64,000 bases of DNA from Piliocolobus tephrosceles. Taxonomy: Eukaryota > Chordata > Mammalia > Primates > Cercopithecidae. Both the position numbers and the translations under genes were made by a program. The notes beneath the pieces were generated by a model. It ran no database searches, was not told the DNA's origin, and saw nothing but the letters and a program-made list of their open reading frames with translations. The first letter of the stretch is position 1; each line of letters opens with the position of its first letter. The stretch spans positions 155,213,407 through 155,277,406 of the forward strand of contig NC_045439.1 in assembly GCF_002776525.5 (NCBI RefSeq). Direction: 5' to 3'. This document shows positions 48,901 to 60,845 of this stretch, piece after piece.

Positions 48901-50635
48901 GAGGTAGGAATGAGAATTCTTAGTATCTTCACCAAGAGTGTGTCTTATAAAACTACTCAAAGTTTCTTGACATTCAGTAAATTAAATATATAGTATTTAT
49001 TTACATATAAATATATATTTATGTATACGTGTATGTCTTTTCTAAATATCTTCCCTGTCATATTTTTTCAAAGACAAATACATGGTATGGATTTGCTTCT
49101 TGTGATTTGTTTTCCTTAGAATGTGCTCATAAGCCTCTAGTGACTCGGGCATGCTAGCTTTATTGCAGGTGATTTTCTCCCCAGGGCCAGGGCTTGACTG
49201 GGTGAAGGACACATTTGGACTGACCTGTGGTACTTTCCCTCAGTTTTACCGTGGTTAGTGATTCTTCATATTTTTAGACTCCTTTAAAATCTAGCAGTGA
49301 TAGAAAGCCACAGAAGAAAACATGACACCGAATTTAGTATATATTTTAGACCCTCCACGCCACCCCACAGCTATCTGTGGACACCTCGAGGTTCAGAGGA
49401 AGAACCTGTTCCAAATACTCAACCCAAAGCTGGGCTTCCTTTCACCTCCATCTCCTATTTTGTATTATGAAGGACTGCCTGAAATTGCTCACTATTAAGA
49501 AATTTAAAAAATACATTGTCATGATGTACATCTCAAAATCCTCAGGGGAAGTGAGATTAATGTTTTTGGAATTAAAATGATACCATTTAGGGAACTATCA
49601 GTGACTGAATTGCTCACAGAATGAGAAAGAAACAAGTTTGAAGAAAAACACTCATGCTTTCTGAATTGAATTGTGCATATGTGGTTTCTCTCTCAGTGTG
49701 CATCTGGAAAAGCTTTTCTCTCAGCCTGCAGCATCTCAGAGCTGGCCGGGGGCTGGGGAATGGCAGATGTGCTGCCGTGCTGAGTGTGAGGACCATAGCT
49801 TTTGTAGAGAAGAGAACTTGGCACAATACATTGTAGTTATTGAAAGTAAGCTAATTGTCCAGACATGTGGCATCTCCAGGAGATACATCTTTCCTCAGAA
49901 CCTGAGAGCAATTCAGAAACATCCCTATTTAGAGTATTTTAGATTAAATAGAGAAATAACCCATCCCTCAATTTAATAAAGATCCACCTATTTTCTGGTT
50001 TCTCGTTTGAATTTCCTTCATTATAAAATGAGAGCTGTTTGCTACCCTTCCTGGTAAGTCAGATATCCTTGCTTTACCAGTCAGAGAGCTATAAATACCT
50101 CATAGTACGTTATTGGCCTACTATAATTTGAGTTTTAATTTCTGCATTCATAGCTAGCGGGCTGCGTTAGTCAGCAGTGGATTTTCCTTTAAAGTTATGT
50201 GTCTAGACAAATTATCCTGACTTTCTCTTTTACCATCTGGGGAATGGGTTTGTTCATTGTACTATCTTTCATAGACCCCTGTAGCATGCTATCATCAGTT
50301 ACATGGAGTGATTGGATTGTGATACCTTAGAAATTGGAAGCTGAACAGACTAAAGACCAGAAATGTCTTGCAGTTTTGGGTTGCAGGAAAAGGTTCACTG
50401 TGAAACTAGAGGTGAAGTGTATTGTGCTAAGCTTCCGCTTAGTGTACATACACAGCTGGGAGCTGTAGAGAGGAGACTGACTCTCCCAATATAAATGGGA
50501 ACTAAAGCTTGACTTTTAGGAGAGGAATTGGAAGTGGGGACTGGAGACTCAAGAATCACATATTGTGTTCAAGGAAATATTAGTAAAGATCTTTGGCTCA
50601 GGAGAGTAGAAGCAAGAGATTAAAATACAGAGTCT

Positions 50636-50917
50636 TGCCAGGCGCGGTGACTCAAGCCTGTAATCCCAGCACTTTGGGAGGCTGAGACGGGTGGATCACA
50701 AGGTCAGGAGATCGAGACCATCCTGGCTAACACGGTGAAACCCCGTCTCTACTAAAAAATACAAAAAACTAGCCGGGCGAGGTGGCGGGCGCCTGTAGTC
50801 CCAGCTACTCGGGAGGCTGAGGCAAGAGAATGGCGGGAACCCGGGAGGTGGAGCTTACAGTGAACCGAGATCCGGCCACTGCAGTCCAGCCTGGGCGACA
50901 GAGTTGAGACTCTGTCT

Positions 50918-50947
<30 letters not shown>
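50636..50947 (+). mobile_element. young AluYR-like element with target-site duplication
   Basis: Near-consensus AluY with GATCCGGCCACTGCAGTCC and a 29-base A-tail, longer than the tails of the old Alus. ACAGAGTCT flanks it at 50627-50635 and 50948-50956. Confidence 0.95.
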
Positions 50948-50949
<2 letters not shown>

Positions 50950-51244
50950 AGAGTCTCAGTTTTTAGAATATAAAAAACTGAGAGCTGCCAACAACTTAGG
51001 TCATTTAGTTCAACTTACTCATTTTACAGATGACAGCAGTGAGATTCTGAATTGCTGAAAGATACACATAACTTATTAATATTCTATTGATAAATTATAT
51101 GTAATAATTATGAGTTGGAATTATAATTTGAAGATAAAGATAGTCTCAAATTGAAGAGTGATGAATTAAACTTTCTTTAAATCTTTTTGCAAGTATACCA
51201 GTATCTAAAGATCCAACAAGGAAAATACATGGGATCAGAAGCAT

Positions 51245-52015
51245 TTTTTGTGGGAACATAAATTAATATGGCCATTATGGAAAATGGTATGGAAGTTCCT
51301 GAAAAACCTAAAAGTAGAACTACTAAATTACCCAGTAATCACACTTCTGGGCATGTATCCAAAGGAACTGAAACCAATATGTAAAAGGGATAACTACACT
51401 CCCGTGTTCATTGCGGAACTATTCATAATAGCCAAGACATTACATCAGTGTAAGTATTCATCAATGGGTAAATGGATAAACTATGATATATATACACAAT
51501 GGAATACCAATCAGCCTTAAAAGGCCGGGGGAAAATTCTGTCATTTGTGCCAATGTGGATATGTCAGGAGGACCTTACGCTATGTGAAATAAGCCAGGCA
51601 CAAGAAAGACAAATGTTGCATGATCTCACTTATATGTGGACTCTAATAAAGTTGAACTCATGGAAGTAGAGAACAAAATGATGGTTATCAGAGGCTGGAG
51701 AGTGGGACGGAGGGAATGGAGAGTCGTTGATCAAGGGATACAACATTTTAGATAAATAGGAGAAACAGATTTTGTGATCTTTTGAGCACCAGTGTGATTA
51801 TAGTAAAAAATAAGGTATTCTATATTTCAAAATAACTAAGAATAAATTTCAAATCTCTCACCATAACAAACTATAGGCAAGAAAGATGATGCATACATTA
51901 ATTAGCTTAATTTAATCGTACCACATTGTATGCCTGTATCGAAACACCACATCATATACCCCGTAAAGGTATACGGCTATGATTTGTCAATAAAAAATTA
52001 TGCAGATTATTACAA
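51245..52015 (+). mobile_element. LINE-1 3' fragment (L1MA/MB-like), sense
   Basis: Sense L1 ORF2 end and 3' UTR: GGCCATTATGGAAAATGGTA, GGGCATGTATCCAAAGGAAC, TATATACACAATGGAATACC, AGCCAGGCACAAGAAAGACA and GGTTATCAGAGGCTGGAGAG. A 90-codon piece of ORF2 remains open at 51248-51520, the rest is broken. Confidence 0.85.
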
Positions 52016-52645
52016 ATTATGGGATCTGAAGTGAGTGGACCTGAACAGTAATGTAGAACATACGAGGCCATCCTGGCTCACTGGACTCATCTGCAAAAAC
52101 TCACTTGGTGGTTTCATGCTGTTCTTTTGATTCCTCAAATAGAAATCAGAGAAGGGAGTGAATGGTATTTTTTATGCTATGAGGCTTAAGCAATTTCAAG
52201 CAAATAAAAATGCTTCTGGTCCGTGGATTCTTGGAAAGTTCAGGTGAGGTTCATTCAGCTACCATTCATTGAGCCACGGTTTGTGTGGTAAAATGCATGG
52301 TGTATATGTAAATGGTTTTAGGAGGTACATGAACAAACTTTTTCATTTTAAAAGTTGTTATTTCAGTGATTTTACTGGGTTTTAGAGAAAATAAAACCAG
52401 TGCATTCAGTCTACTTTGAGGCCTTTTTTGGGAAGATTAGAATGAAGTTGATATGCCTTATTCTATACCACATTTTAACAAACATCTTTCAGTAGTCATT
52501 GTCTTTCTCATAATTTCTCTCCAGGTGGCCTCGTTTTTCTTCTCTTCTGCAAATCTGTCTGTTGCCAGCCACCAAGTTTTCTTTCTCCAAATCATCCACC
52601 AAGCGGCTTCTCTGCCATCCTGGCTTCAGCCTCCTCCACCAGCAG

Positions 52646-53178
52646 CCCCACCACACCTTTCCACCACCAGCCCCCCACCACACCTTTCCACCACCAGCCC
52701 CNNNNNNNNNNNNNNNNNNNNNNNNNNNNNNNNNNNNNNNNNNNNNNNNNNNNNNNNNNNNNNNNNNNNNNNNNNNNNNNNNNNNNNNNNNNNNNNNNNN
52801 NNNNNNNNNNNNNNNNNNNNNNNNNNNNNNNNNNNNNNNNNNNNNNNNNNNNNNNNNNNNNNNNNNNNNNNNNNNNNNNNNNNNNNNNNNNNNNNNNNNN
52901 NNNNNNNNNNNNNNNNNNNNNNNNNNNNNNNNNNNNNNNNNNNNNNNNNNNNNNNNNNNNNNNNNNNNNNNNNNNNNNNNNNNNNNNNNNNNNNNNNNNN
53001 NNNNNNNNNNNNNNNNNNNNNNNNNNNNNNNNNNNNNNNNNNNNNNNNNNNNNNNNNNNNNNNNNNNNNNNNNNNNNNNNNNNNNNNNNNNNNNNNNNNN
53101 NCCCCCCACCACACCTTTCCACCACCAGCCCCGCCACACCTTTCCACCACCAGCCCCATCATACCTTTTCACTTGCAG
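52646..53178. repeat. 25-27 bp minisatellite (VNTR) with unresolved centre
   Basis: The unit is CCCC(CC)ACCACACC then TTTCCACCACCAG. Units are at 52646-52670 (25 bp), 52671-52697 (27), 53102-53128 (27), 53129-53153 (25, one A to G) and a diverged end unit 53154-53178. The assembly gap lies between. Strand asymmetry is extreme: C/A/T with few G. Confidence 0.95.
52702..53101. other. assembly gap of 400 Ns
   Basis: Exactly 400 undefined bases inside the VNTR. The real array length is unknown; a round number suggests either an estimated or placeholder size. Confidence 0.98.
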
Positions 53179-53514
53179 TTTAGTTCCTTCCGCTCAGTCC
53201 ACTTTTCATGTGCTTATAGCCATCAACTAGCTCAGCAAATAGAACACCCTCTCCATAGAAACCAGATGGGAAATTGCAAATAACATTTTTTTCTTTTTTT
53301 TGTAGAAAGAACAGATTATTTCTGAGAAATAACTAAACCCAACGTTGCAATATGTAAACTCTGAAGCACTTTTCCCCCCAAGATAAAGGGAAGCACTTGA
53401 TGGGGGGTGAGAACATGAGATGAATATGTAGAAAAGTATTTCAGAGGGAAAGGAAAGTAGGACTGAGGAAGTCCTGAAGACATAATTAAGTTTGGCGTTA
53501 CTTTTACTTCAGGG

Positions 53515-53680
53515 TTCATGGGTTTGAGCATCAACTCAACTTGAGTTTGAAGCTTTGGCTCTGTCATGTGCCAGCTGTGACATGGGGCAGGATAATTTAC
53601 TTCTTTGGATTTTCATCCTTGTCTCTAAAAATGAGGGTAATAGTAGTTGTAAACAATTATTGTAAAGATAAGACAGTATC
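53515..53680 (+). repeat. MIR (partial)
   Basis: CTCAACTTGAGTTTGAAGC, TGACATGGGGCAGGATAATT and CTAAAAATGAGGGTAATAG match sense MIR. Confidence 0.5.
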
Positions 53681-53949
53681 TATGAAGTTCAACTGCAGCA
53701 CTACTTTTTTTTTAAACCAGTTTTTATAGAAAAATAACAAAAATAGAGAAAATGACACAAGAGTATATAGCTCTGAGTTATAGCAAAGTGAACACTCCCA
53801 GGTAACCATGATGTAGATCAAGAAATAGTACATCTTTAGCACAACAGAAGGTTCTTTCTTGCCCCCTTCCAATCGCTACAGTTTCCTTTTCCCTCAAAGA
53901 AAACCACTATCCTAACTTCTAACGCTATAGGTTAGTTTTATCTGCTTTT

Positions 53950-54239
53950 CTTAAGATGGAGTCTCGCTCTGTTGTCCAGGCTGGAGTACAGTGGTGCCAT
54001 CTCAGCTCACTGCAACCTCTGCCTCTGGGTTCAAGCAATTCTTCTGCCTCAGCCTCCCGAGTAACTGAGATTACAGGTGTGCGCCACCATGTCTGGCTGA
54101 TTTATTTGTATTTCTATTAGAAATGGGGTTTCGCCATGTTGGCCAGGCCGGTCTTGGAATTCCTGACCTCCAGTGATCCGCCTGTCTCAGCCTCCCAAAG
54201 TGTTGGGATTACAGGTGTGAGCCACTGTGCCTGGCCTAA
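53950..54239 (-). mobile_element. Alu inserted in the old L1, with TSD
   Basis: Antisense Alu from AAGATGGAGTCTCGCTCTG to GAGCCACTGTGCCTGGCC. TTTTATCTGCTTTT (53936-53949) and TTTCATCTGCTTTT (54240-54253) are a 14-bp TSD with one mismatch. Confidence 0.93.
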
Positions 54240-54460
54240 TTTCATCTGCTTTTAAACTTAATATAAATAGGCTCATTTTGTGTCTGACTTCTTTCTGTTA
54301 ACATTATGCTTGTGAGAATCATGTATATTGCTACGTGTACCTATAGTTCATTTATTTTCATTCCCCTATAGTATTCCATTGTATGAATATATCACAATGT
54401 ATTTGTCAAATTCTAATGCTGATGGACACTGATGTTGTTCAAAATTTGTGGCTGTTACAA

Positions 54461-54867
54461 TGCTAAATCAAGTTAAGCCTAAAGCTGCTTCCTTATGTAT
54501 TTTAAGTTCAACCTAAAGGTTTCTATGTACGTAGTGAACTGTAACGCAAATGGAGGTGTAAATAGACGGTAGCCTACTCTTGTGGCAGTCACTGAGTTTT
54601 GGCTTGCAATCAAAGGGGGCTAGCTGTTCAAACTGTGTTAAAATAAGGTAAGCGCTGAGCTGTAACCAATCTGGCTGTTTCTGTACCTCACTTTGGTTTT
54701 TTCTTTGTCACTTTCCTTTTTCTGACTATAAATCTTTTTCTGCCACATGGCTGCACTGGGCTCTCTCAGCCTGCTCTGGCCCAGGAGGCTGCCTGATTGT
54801 CGCATTCTCCTTTGCTCAGTTAAACTCTATTAAATTTAATTTCCCTAAGATTTTTCTTTTAATGACA
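54461..54867 (+). mobile_element. solo LTR (ERV1-like), same family as 60330-60719
   Basis: It starts TGCTAAATCAAGTTAAGCC and ends near TTTTCTTTTAATGACA. It contains CTGTAACCAATCTGGCTG, a CTATAAATC TATA-like box and TTAAACTCTATTAAATTTAA. ACAA occurs at both edges. No retroviral genes. Family not named. Confidence 0.7.
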
Positions 54868-55663
54868 AACGTTTGCTCTAAACATCCTTGGACATGCCTT
54901 TTGGGAAATGCAGGAAGACATTTCTTTTGGGTGTATACCTGGAAATGGAATTGCTGGGAATAGGGCATATCTGGATTCTGTGTCAGCAGATGATGCTAAA
55001 CACTTTTTCGAAGGGATTTTCATCCGTTTCTACGTCCACCAGCACATTCTTGTCGTTTGGTATGTTTGGTTTTTCTTATTTGAGCTCATTCTGGCTTTAA
55101 TTGGTATTTCGTTGATCACCAGCCAGGCCGAGCACTTTTTCATGGCCGTTGCATATCCTCTTGTGGGGTGCCTATCTGAGTCACTTGTTCAATTTTAATG
55201 AATTGTCTCTCTTTTTCGTATTGATTTGTAGATAACTTATTTTTACATGCTGAATTTGAGCCCTTTGCTTAAATGTGTTGCAAGTATTTTTTCTCTCTCT
55301 CAATAGTGGTTTTTGGTTAGTATAAATTCTCAGTTTTACTCTAATGAACCTGGTTTTATTGGTTAGGGCATTTTAAGCCGTCTTAAAGTTATTTTTCTAA
55401 CCCAATCATGAAAATATATATATTTTAAATATCTGTAAAAATTATTAGTGCGCTTCATTTGTCATTTTAGAGCTACAATATACTGGGTATTGATTTTTTG
55501 TTTTTTTGTCTATGAGTTGAAGTACAGTCAAATTTGTTTTTAGATCAAAATTAACCAGAATTGTTTATTGAAAAGCCTACCTTCACCTTCTGGGCTGTAT
55601 TCTGTTCCACTGTTCTGTAGCTTTGTCTAGCCTTGTACCAATTTCACACTATTTTAATGACTG

Positions 55664-56155
55664 TGTGAACACAAAACCTGACAACATGTACCCAAGGTGA
55701 TCAGGATACAGCTTGCTTTTATACATTTGAGGGAGACATAATACATTAATCAATAGATGTGAGGTTTTCACTGGTTCAATCTAGAAGGGTAGGACAACTC
55801 GAAGGGGTGAGGAGACTTCACCCCATATTTTGATTGGCAATTGTTGAAAGAGTTATTATGAGAGAGAGGAGTGTCTGGATTAAGATAAGGAGTTGTGGAG
55901 ACCAAGGTTTTATCATGCAGTTGAAGCCTCCAGATAGCAGGCTTCAGAGAGAATAGATTATAGATGTTTATCAGACTTAAGGTCTGTGTTGACATTAATG
56001 CTGCAGGGGAATAATGAGGCACATTCAATCCCCACTTCCCGTCATGGCCTGAACCAGTTATTCAGGTTAAATTTTTTGAATGCCGTGGCTAAGGAGAGAG
56101 TCCATTCAGATAGTTGCAGGGGATGCAGGGCTTCAAATTTTATTTTTGGTTTACA
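55664..56155 (-). mobile_element. solo LTR (ERV1-like) with 4-bp TSD
   Basis: TG...CA ends (TGTGAACACAAAACC ... TTTTGGTTTACA). ACTG (55660-55663) and ACTA (56156-56159) flank it, and the L1 resumes as TAGCTCTG. In reverse it has a TATAAAAG box before the end. Family not named. Confidence 0.7.
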
Positions 56156-56551
56156 ACTATAGCTCTGTAATCAGTTATGATACCCTGCTAGAGTGTGTCC
56201 TTGTTGCTTGGTTACGCTCAGCTCTTTGTATTTCCATATAAGATACAAGTAGCTAGAACTGTTCTATGAATAATCAAGCAATATAGAGTTTTAAATAACG
56301 GAGACATAAAAGCTTTCACCAATAACTATTGGAAAGAATTTCAGCCTGCATTTTCTGGAAGCTGTGATTGGCTTTATGTCTGCCTCATGGTGGAATCCCT
56401 CATTTCTTCAACTCCCTTTTGATGTTTGCAAAGTGTTTAGTTTTCTTTCTCTCTGTCTACTCGATTGTGACCATTTCATGTAGAAGAGGAAGGAAAGGGT
56501 AATTGGGTTTGAGAAATAGATTGCTCTTGCTTCTCAGTATGAAATAGTATG

Positions 56552-56930
56552 TGTCAGGCCCCTGAGCCCAAGCTAAGCCATCATATCCCCAGTGACCCGC
56601 CCGTATACATCCAGATGGCCTGAAGCAACTGAAGACACACAGAAAATAGCCTTAACTGGTGACATTCCACCATTGTGATTTGTTTCTGCCCCACCCTAAC
56701 TGATCAATGTACTTTGTATTCTCCCCCACTCTTAAGAAGTTTCTTTATAATTCTCCCCACCCTTGAGAATCTACTTTGTGAGATCCACCCACTGCCTGCA
56801 AAACATTGCTCCTAACTCCACTGCCTATCCCAAAACCTATAAGAACTAATGATCCCACCACCCTTTGCTGACTCCTTTTTCAGACTCAGTCCGCCTGCAC
56901 ACAGGTGACATAAACAGCCTTGTTGCTCAC
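56552..56930 (+). mobile_element. LTR7 (HERV-H) LTR, 3'-truncated
   Basis: It starts TGTCAGGCCCCTGAGCCC and continues AAGCTAAGCCATCATATCCC, CTGATCAATGTACTTTGTA and CCTATAAGAACTAATGATCC, a close match to LTR7. The expected end after GTTGCTCAC is missing; antisense LTR sequence follows. Confidence 0.88.
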
Positions 56931-57735
56931 TTGGCCTGCTGCACTCAGCCCCTTGTTTGAGTGAGCACGTGAGTGAGCGAGTACGGTGTTTGGCTAGCAG
57001 CTCCAAGCGCCAACATAGGAGCAACTTCCGTGCAGGGTCTGTTGCCAGAACAGGCATGTTACCTCAAGGTACGGGTGCCTGCGACCCCGAAGCCCCAGAG
57101 GGAATGTCAGTGTGCTAATTAGCTTTTTGAGTTCTGCTGTCTGCACCCCGATGGATGGTGGTACATTAGCAGCCCAGTCAGCAGTGTGGCTGCTCTCCAC
57201 CAGTGAGGGCAAAGGCTTTCAGAGTACCCACGCTCAGTGGGTCCCAAGCTCTTGTCCAGTGTCCAAGAAGAATGAGGTCACACTGACGATTGAAGGGTGA
57301 TGAGAGCGGAGGATTTTATTGAGCAATGGAACAGCTTTCAGCAGAGAAGGGACTATGGGGAGTGGGGGTGATCCCACACTCAGGTGGTTTCTCTCCCTGT
57401 GGTTGGGTCTGGGGCATTTTATGGACTCAAAATGGGTAGTGCATGCTGATTGGTTTGCGAGTATGCAAAAAAGGTTAAAGCGAAGACGCCACTCAAAGGT
57501 GGGCATGACACTGCAGAAAACCAATTAGAAAATGGTAGGTATATATAAAGTAGGTAAAGGGTAGGGATCAATCAGAGGAAAGTGCACCAAATGGGAAGAT
57601 AACTTCTCAGTCCGGTCCAAGTATTTAACTTATAGCTTGGCTTTCAGGCTTTAAACTGTGTTTAGCTTGGAGGTACAGTTTCACCAGGGACCTGCCCCTG
57701 TCTGCCTTGGCGTTTGGCTGCCTCCTGTCAGTATC
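56931..57735 (-). mobile_element. LTR12/HERV9-related LTR (approximate family), antisense
   Basis: In reverse it reads CAATAAAATCCTCCGCTCTC (polyadenylation signal region), CACCCTTCAATCGTC and ACCTCATTCTTCTTGG, typical of ERV1 LTRs of the LTR12 group. Boundaries are approximate and related text may continue to about 57850. Confidence 0.55.
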
Positions 57736-58129
57736 ATTGTGAGGCTGAGCCTGTAAACCTGTAGAGTCTGATGCTAACTCTAGTGTCAGAATTGAATTGA
57801 ATTGTAGGACACCCAGTTGACATCACAGAGTTGGTGTTGATACTGGAGAACTGGTTGGTATCAGAAAAACACATCAGACAGGTGAAATAATTATTTTCCT
57901 TTTTGTGTGTTTAAGTCTTTGATTCTATGCATGTGTATTTGCATGGTTGTATCCATGCTGAGCCCAGCATTTTTATTGAGTACCTTTTTATCCTATGAAT
58001 GTTTTCCATGTTTTTTTTTCCATAGTCTTCATAGTAACCATTTTTAGTAGCTACATGCTGGCGATAATTTTAATAAAATACTTTAAATCAAGTATTTTCA
58101 GACCTTGCAGTTGGGAAACTAGAATCTCA

Positions 58130-59000
58130 AGGCAAGCCACCAGCCTAGTTATATATAGTATTCATGTATTCTTTGAACTGGAAGGAACCTTGGAGAACAT
58201 CAGGTTTAGCTCTCTCCTTATTGGAGAGAAATGGATGTCCAGAAAGGTTATCACACTTGCTAATTAGTGATAGTGTTAGCAGCAGCCTCAGTTCTTTCCT
58301 CCTCAGAAGAAAGAATTTGACCAAGGGACATAAGGCAGAGTAAGAGACCAAGGCAAGTTTTGAGCAGGAGTGAACATTTATTAAAAAAAACTTTAGATCA
58401 AGAACAAAAGGAAGTCAAGTACACTTAGAACAAGGCCAAGTGGGTTACTTGACAGATCAAGTGCAGTGTTTGACCTTTGACTTGGGGTTTTATACGTTGG
58501 CATGCTTCTGGGGCCTGCGTCCTTCTCCCCTGATTCCTGCCTTGGAGTGGGCTGTCAACATGTGCAGTGGCCTGCCAGCACTCGGGAGGGGCTGCATGTA
58601 TAGTGTGTTTGTGGGAGTTGTACACATGCTCACTTGAGGCATTTTTCCCTTACTAGTCAAGTGTTTCTAGAGGACGGTCATAAACCAGTGAAACTCTGCC
58701 ATTTTGCCTCTTCATGCCTATACTTGAGCCCACTCACCCAACTCCTGAGATCTTATCAGGAAGCTGCTGATCACCAGTTTGAGGTGTTTATATCTTTTGG
58801 GAGACTGCTGTTCTCTAGCACCAGCTGTGACCAATTATTATTAGAGAGGCACTGTGGCAACCACCTGACTATCACCTGGTGGTTGCCTGGCATTCTGGTG
58901 GTGGGAGGGGACCCTCTCCTGCCCTGCTCATGTCTGACTAGCTACCTACTGTAACAGTGGAACCAGGACTGGTCTTCTGACTTCCAGTTTAGTGTTTATT
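58130..59000. repeat. ancient SINE/DNA-type repeat split by an LTR
   Basis: GAACTGGAAGGAACCTTGGA to GCTAATTAGTGATAG on the left and GGAACCAGGACTGGTCTTC on the right read as one ancient element once 58275-58956 is removed. The family is uncertain. Confidence 0.4.
58275..58956 (-). mobile_element. solo LTR, family not determined
   Basis: TGTTAGCAGCAGCCTC ... CTACTGTAACA ends are TG...CA. In reverse it carries a GTATAAAACC box and AATAAATG signal. It sits inside an older repeat. Confidence 0.6.
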
Positions 59001-59249
59001 TTTTCTTTCCATTTTTAATGTGGCCCCCATTTCTTTCAGCCCAGCCCTAATTCACCTCAGCCTTTCCCAGATTGTTTTATTCAATTCTGATTAAAGAGGA
59101 CACATCTGATTCTCAGGAAGGATAGAAGGAAGCAGTCTAAAAAATCCAAAGAAACATACCCTGGAATCATCATACCTAATTCAAAGAATGAAAATACATA
59201 GGAAAAAGCAAAAATCATCCTTCATTTTGCATCCCCTGTTCCCTGTGCC

Positions 59250-60010
59250 TTCTTAAAGGGGGGGTCTTGTGAACAGTTACTTATATCGCTTCTCACACAC
59301 TTCTGTATGCACTCATGCATACGTGTACACTGAGTGACACATCACACAAACTGTTTCCACACAAATGGGGTTATACTATAAGTTCTAAGATGAGCTGCTT
59401 TTTACCATATACTGAAACCTTTCCAGGTCAGTACATACAGAGCACTCTCCTTCTTCCTCATTACTTTAATGGCCGCATAGTATTCCACACAGTAGTAACA
59501 TATAGAACCATGTCTGTATTAATGTACCTTTTAATTGCTTAGAATGTTTCGCTGCAAATAATGCTGTCATTAAATTCTTGTATATTCATTTTTATGCATA
59601 CCTGTGAGTACCTTGATAGGATTGAAGTGGAATTGTTGTATCCCGGCCCACTACTTGGTAGATACTACACAGTTGGCCTCTCAGAATATTAAACCAAAGA
59701 AAGAATGCCCATTACTCATACTTCACCAGCGTTAATTTATGCATATGTAATGGGTTAAAAATCACACTTTTTAAAATTTGTGTTTTTCTGATATAAGTGG
59801 TGTTGGACATGTTTTCATTTCTTATGAGCTTGCTGATGTTCTTGGCCCTTTTGAAAATGAGGTTCTTAGTCAGTTTTCTTACTGATTTGAAGAAGCTTTC
59901 TATGTATTAAAAAAAAATCCTTTTATCATTGTACATACTGGTATCTTAGGCTCTAACTTGCCATGACTTTTTTTTCATGGTGTCTTTTATTATACAGAAG
60001 CCTTATGTAG
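59250..60010 (-). mobile_element. old LINE-1 3' fragment
   Basis: ATGGCCGCATAGTATTCCAC, CTGCAAATAATGCTGTCAT and GATTGAAGTGGAATTGTTG are antisense L1 text, strongly diverged. Confidence 0.6.
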
Positions 60011-60062
60011 TGAAATCTGGTCTTAAGGAAGCATTTTCCAACTTAAAGTTTAACAATATGTA

Positions 60063-60328
60063 TACAGATGCTCCTTGACTTACAATAGGGTTATGTCCTG
60101 ATAAACATATCATAAGTTGAGATTGTTGTCACTCAAAATACATGTTATATGCCTAACCTACCGAACATCACCTTAGCCAAGCCTACCTTAAATATGCTCA
60201 GAACACACTTTAGCCAGCAGTTGGGCAGAATCATTGAACACAAAGCCTATTTTGTAATAAAGTGTTGAATACCTAATATAATGTATTGAATACTGTACCA
60301 AAAGTGAAAAATAAAATGGTTGTATTGG
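60063..60328. mobile_element. DNA-transposon-like (MITE) fragment
   Basis: ACAGATGCTCCTTGACTTAC, GGGTTATGTCCTGATAAAC and TTTTGTAATAAAGTGTTGAA match a common primate non-autonomous DNA element I cannot name with certainty. Confidence 0.5.
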
Positions 60329-60329
60329 T

Positions 60330-60719
60330 TGTGTCAAAAGAAAAACTTCAGCTGAATTAAATTTAAAGGAGTTTAATGAACAATAAACAATTCGTGAATT
60401 GAGCAGCCCCTAGAATCACAGCAGAATCAGGGAGACTCCAGTGCAGCCATGTGGTGGAACAAGAATTACAGACAGCAAAAGGAAAGTGACGTACAGAAAG
60501 CATAAGTGTAGTACAGAAACAATGGAATTGATTATAGCTTAGCGTTTGCCTTATTTGGACAGCTGGCTACATTTTATTGGCCAAAACTCAGTAATTGGCA
60601 CAGATGTTGGCTAAGGTCAGTTTACCCCTCCACTTGTTGTAGTTCACAATGTATAGAAAAATCTTTAAGCTGAACTTAAATATGTAGGGAGGCAACTGTA
60701 GACTAAACTTGATTTAACA
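60330..60719 (-). mobile_element. 3' LTR of a minus-strand provirus
   Basis: In reverse it starts TGTTAAATCAAGTTTAGTC and ends in TTTTTCTTTTGACACA. It is the same LTR family as 54461-54867, in opposite orientation. The adjoining bases in reverse read AAATGAGGGGAAT, a polypurine tract as expected just before a 3' LTR. Confidence 0.7.
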
Positions 60720-60845
60720 ATTCCCCTCATTTGGTCATTTTCTCAATTTTGAGAGATTGACCAAAACTTTAGTCATTGCTGTCACTGTCACCATTGTAAA
60801 TGTAGTAATTTGGTCTTGAAAACCACTGGAAACAGAACTGTGAGT

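Larger units (their letters stand above)
53700..56290 (-). mobile_element. old LINE-1 (L1MC/ME-like) carrying three later insertions
   Basis: Antisense L1 text runs through ATTCCATTGTATGAATATAT, GGGTGTATACCTGGAAATGG, GGCTTTAATTGGTATTTCG and TTGTCTATGAGTTGAAG. It is interrupted by an Alu (53950-54239) and by LTRs at 54461-54867 and 55664-56155, with L1 text resuming after each. Confidence 0.75.

Noticed and set aside
51248..51520. A 90-codon frame
   Set aside because: It is a decayed remnant of L1 ORF2, not a host gene.
52453..53283. Open frames of 180-276 codons on both strands across the N block
   Set aside because: They exist only because 400 Ns and a stop-free Pro/His-type minisatellite were translated. 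No real coding evidence.
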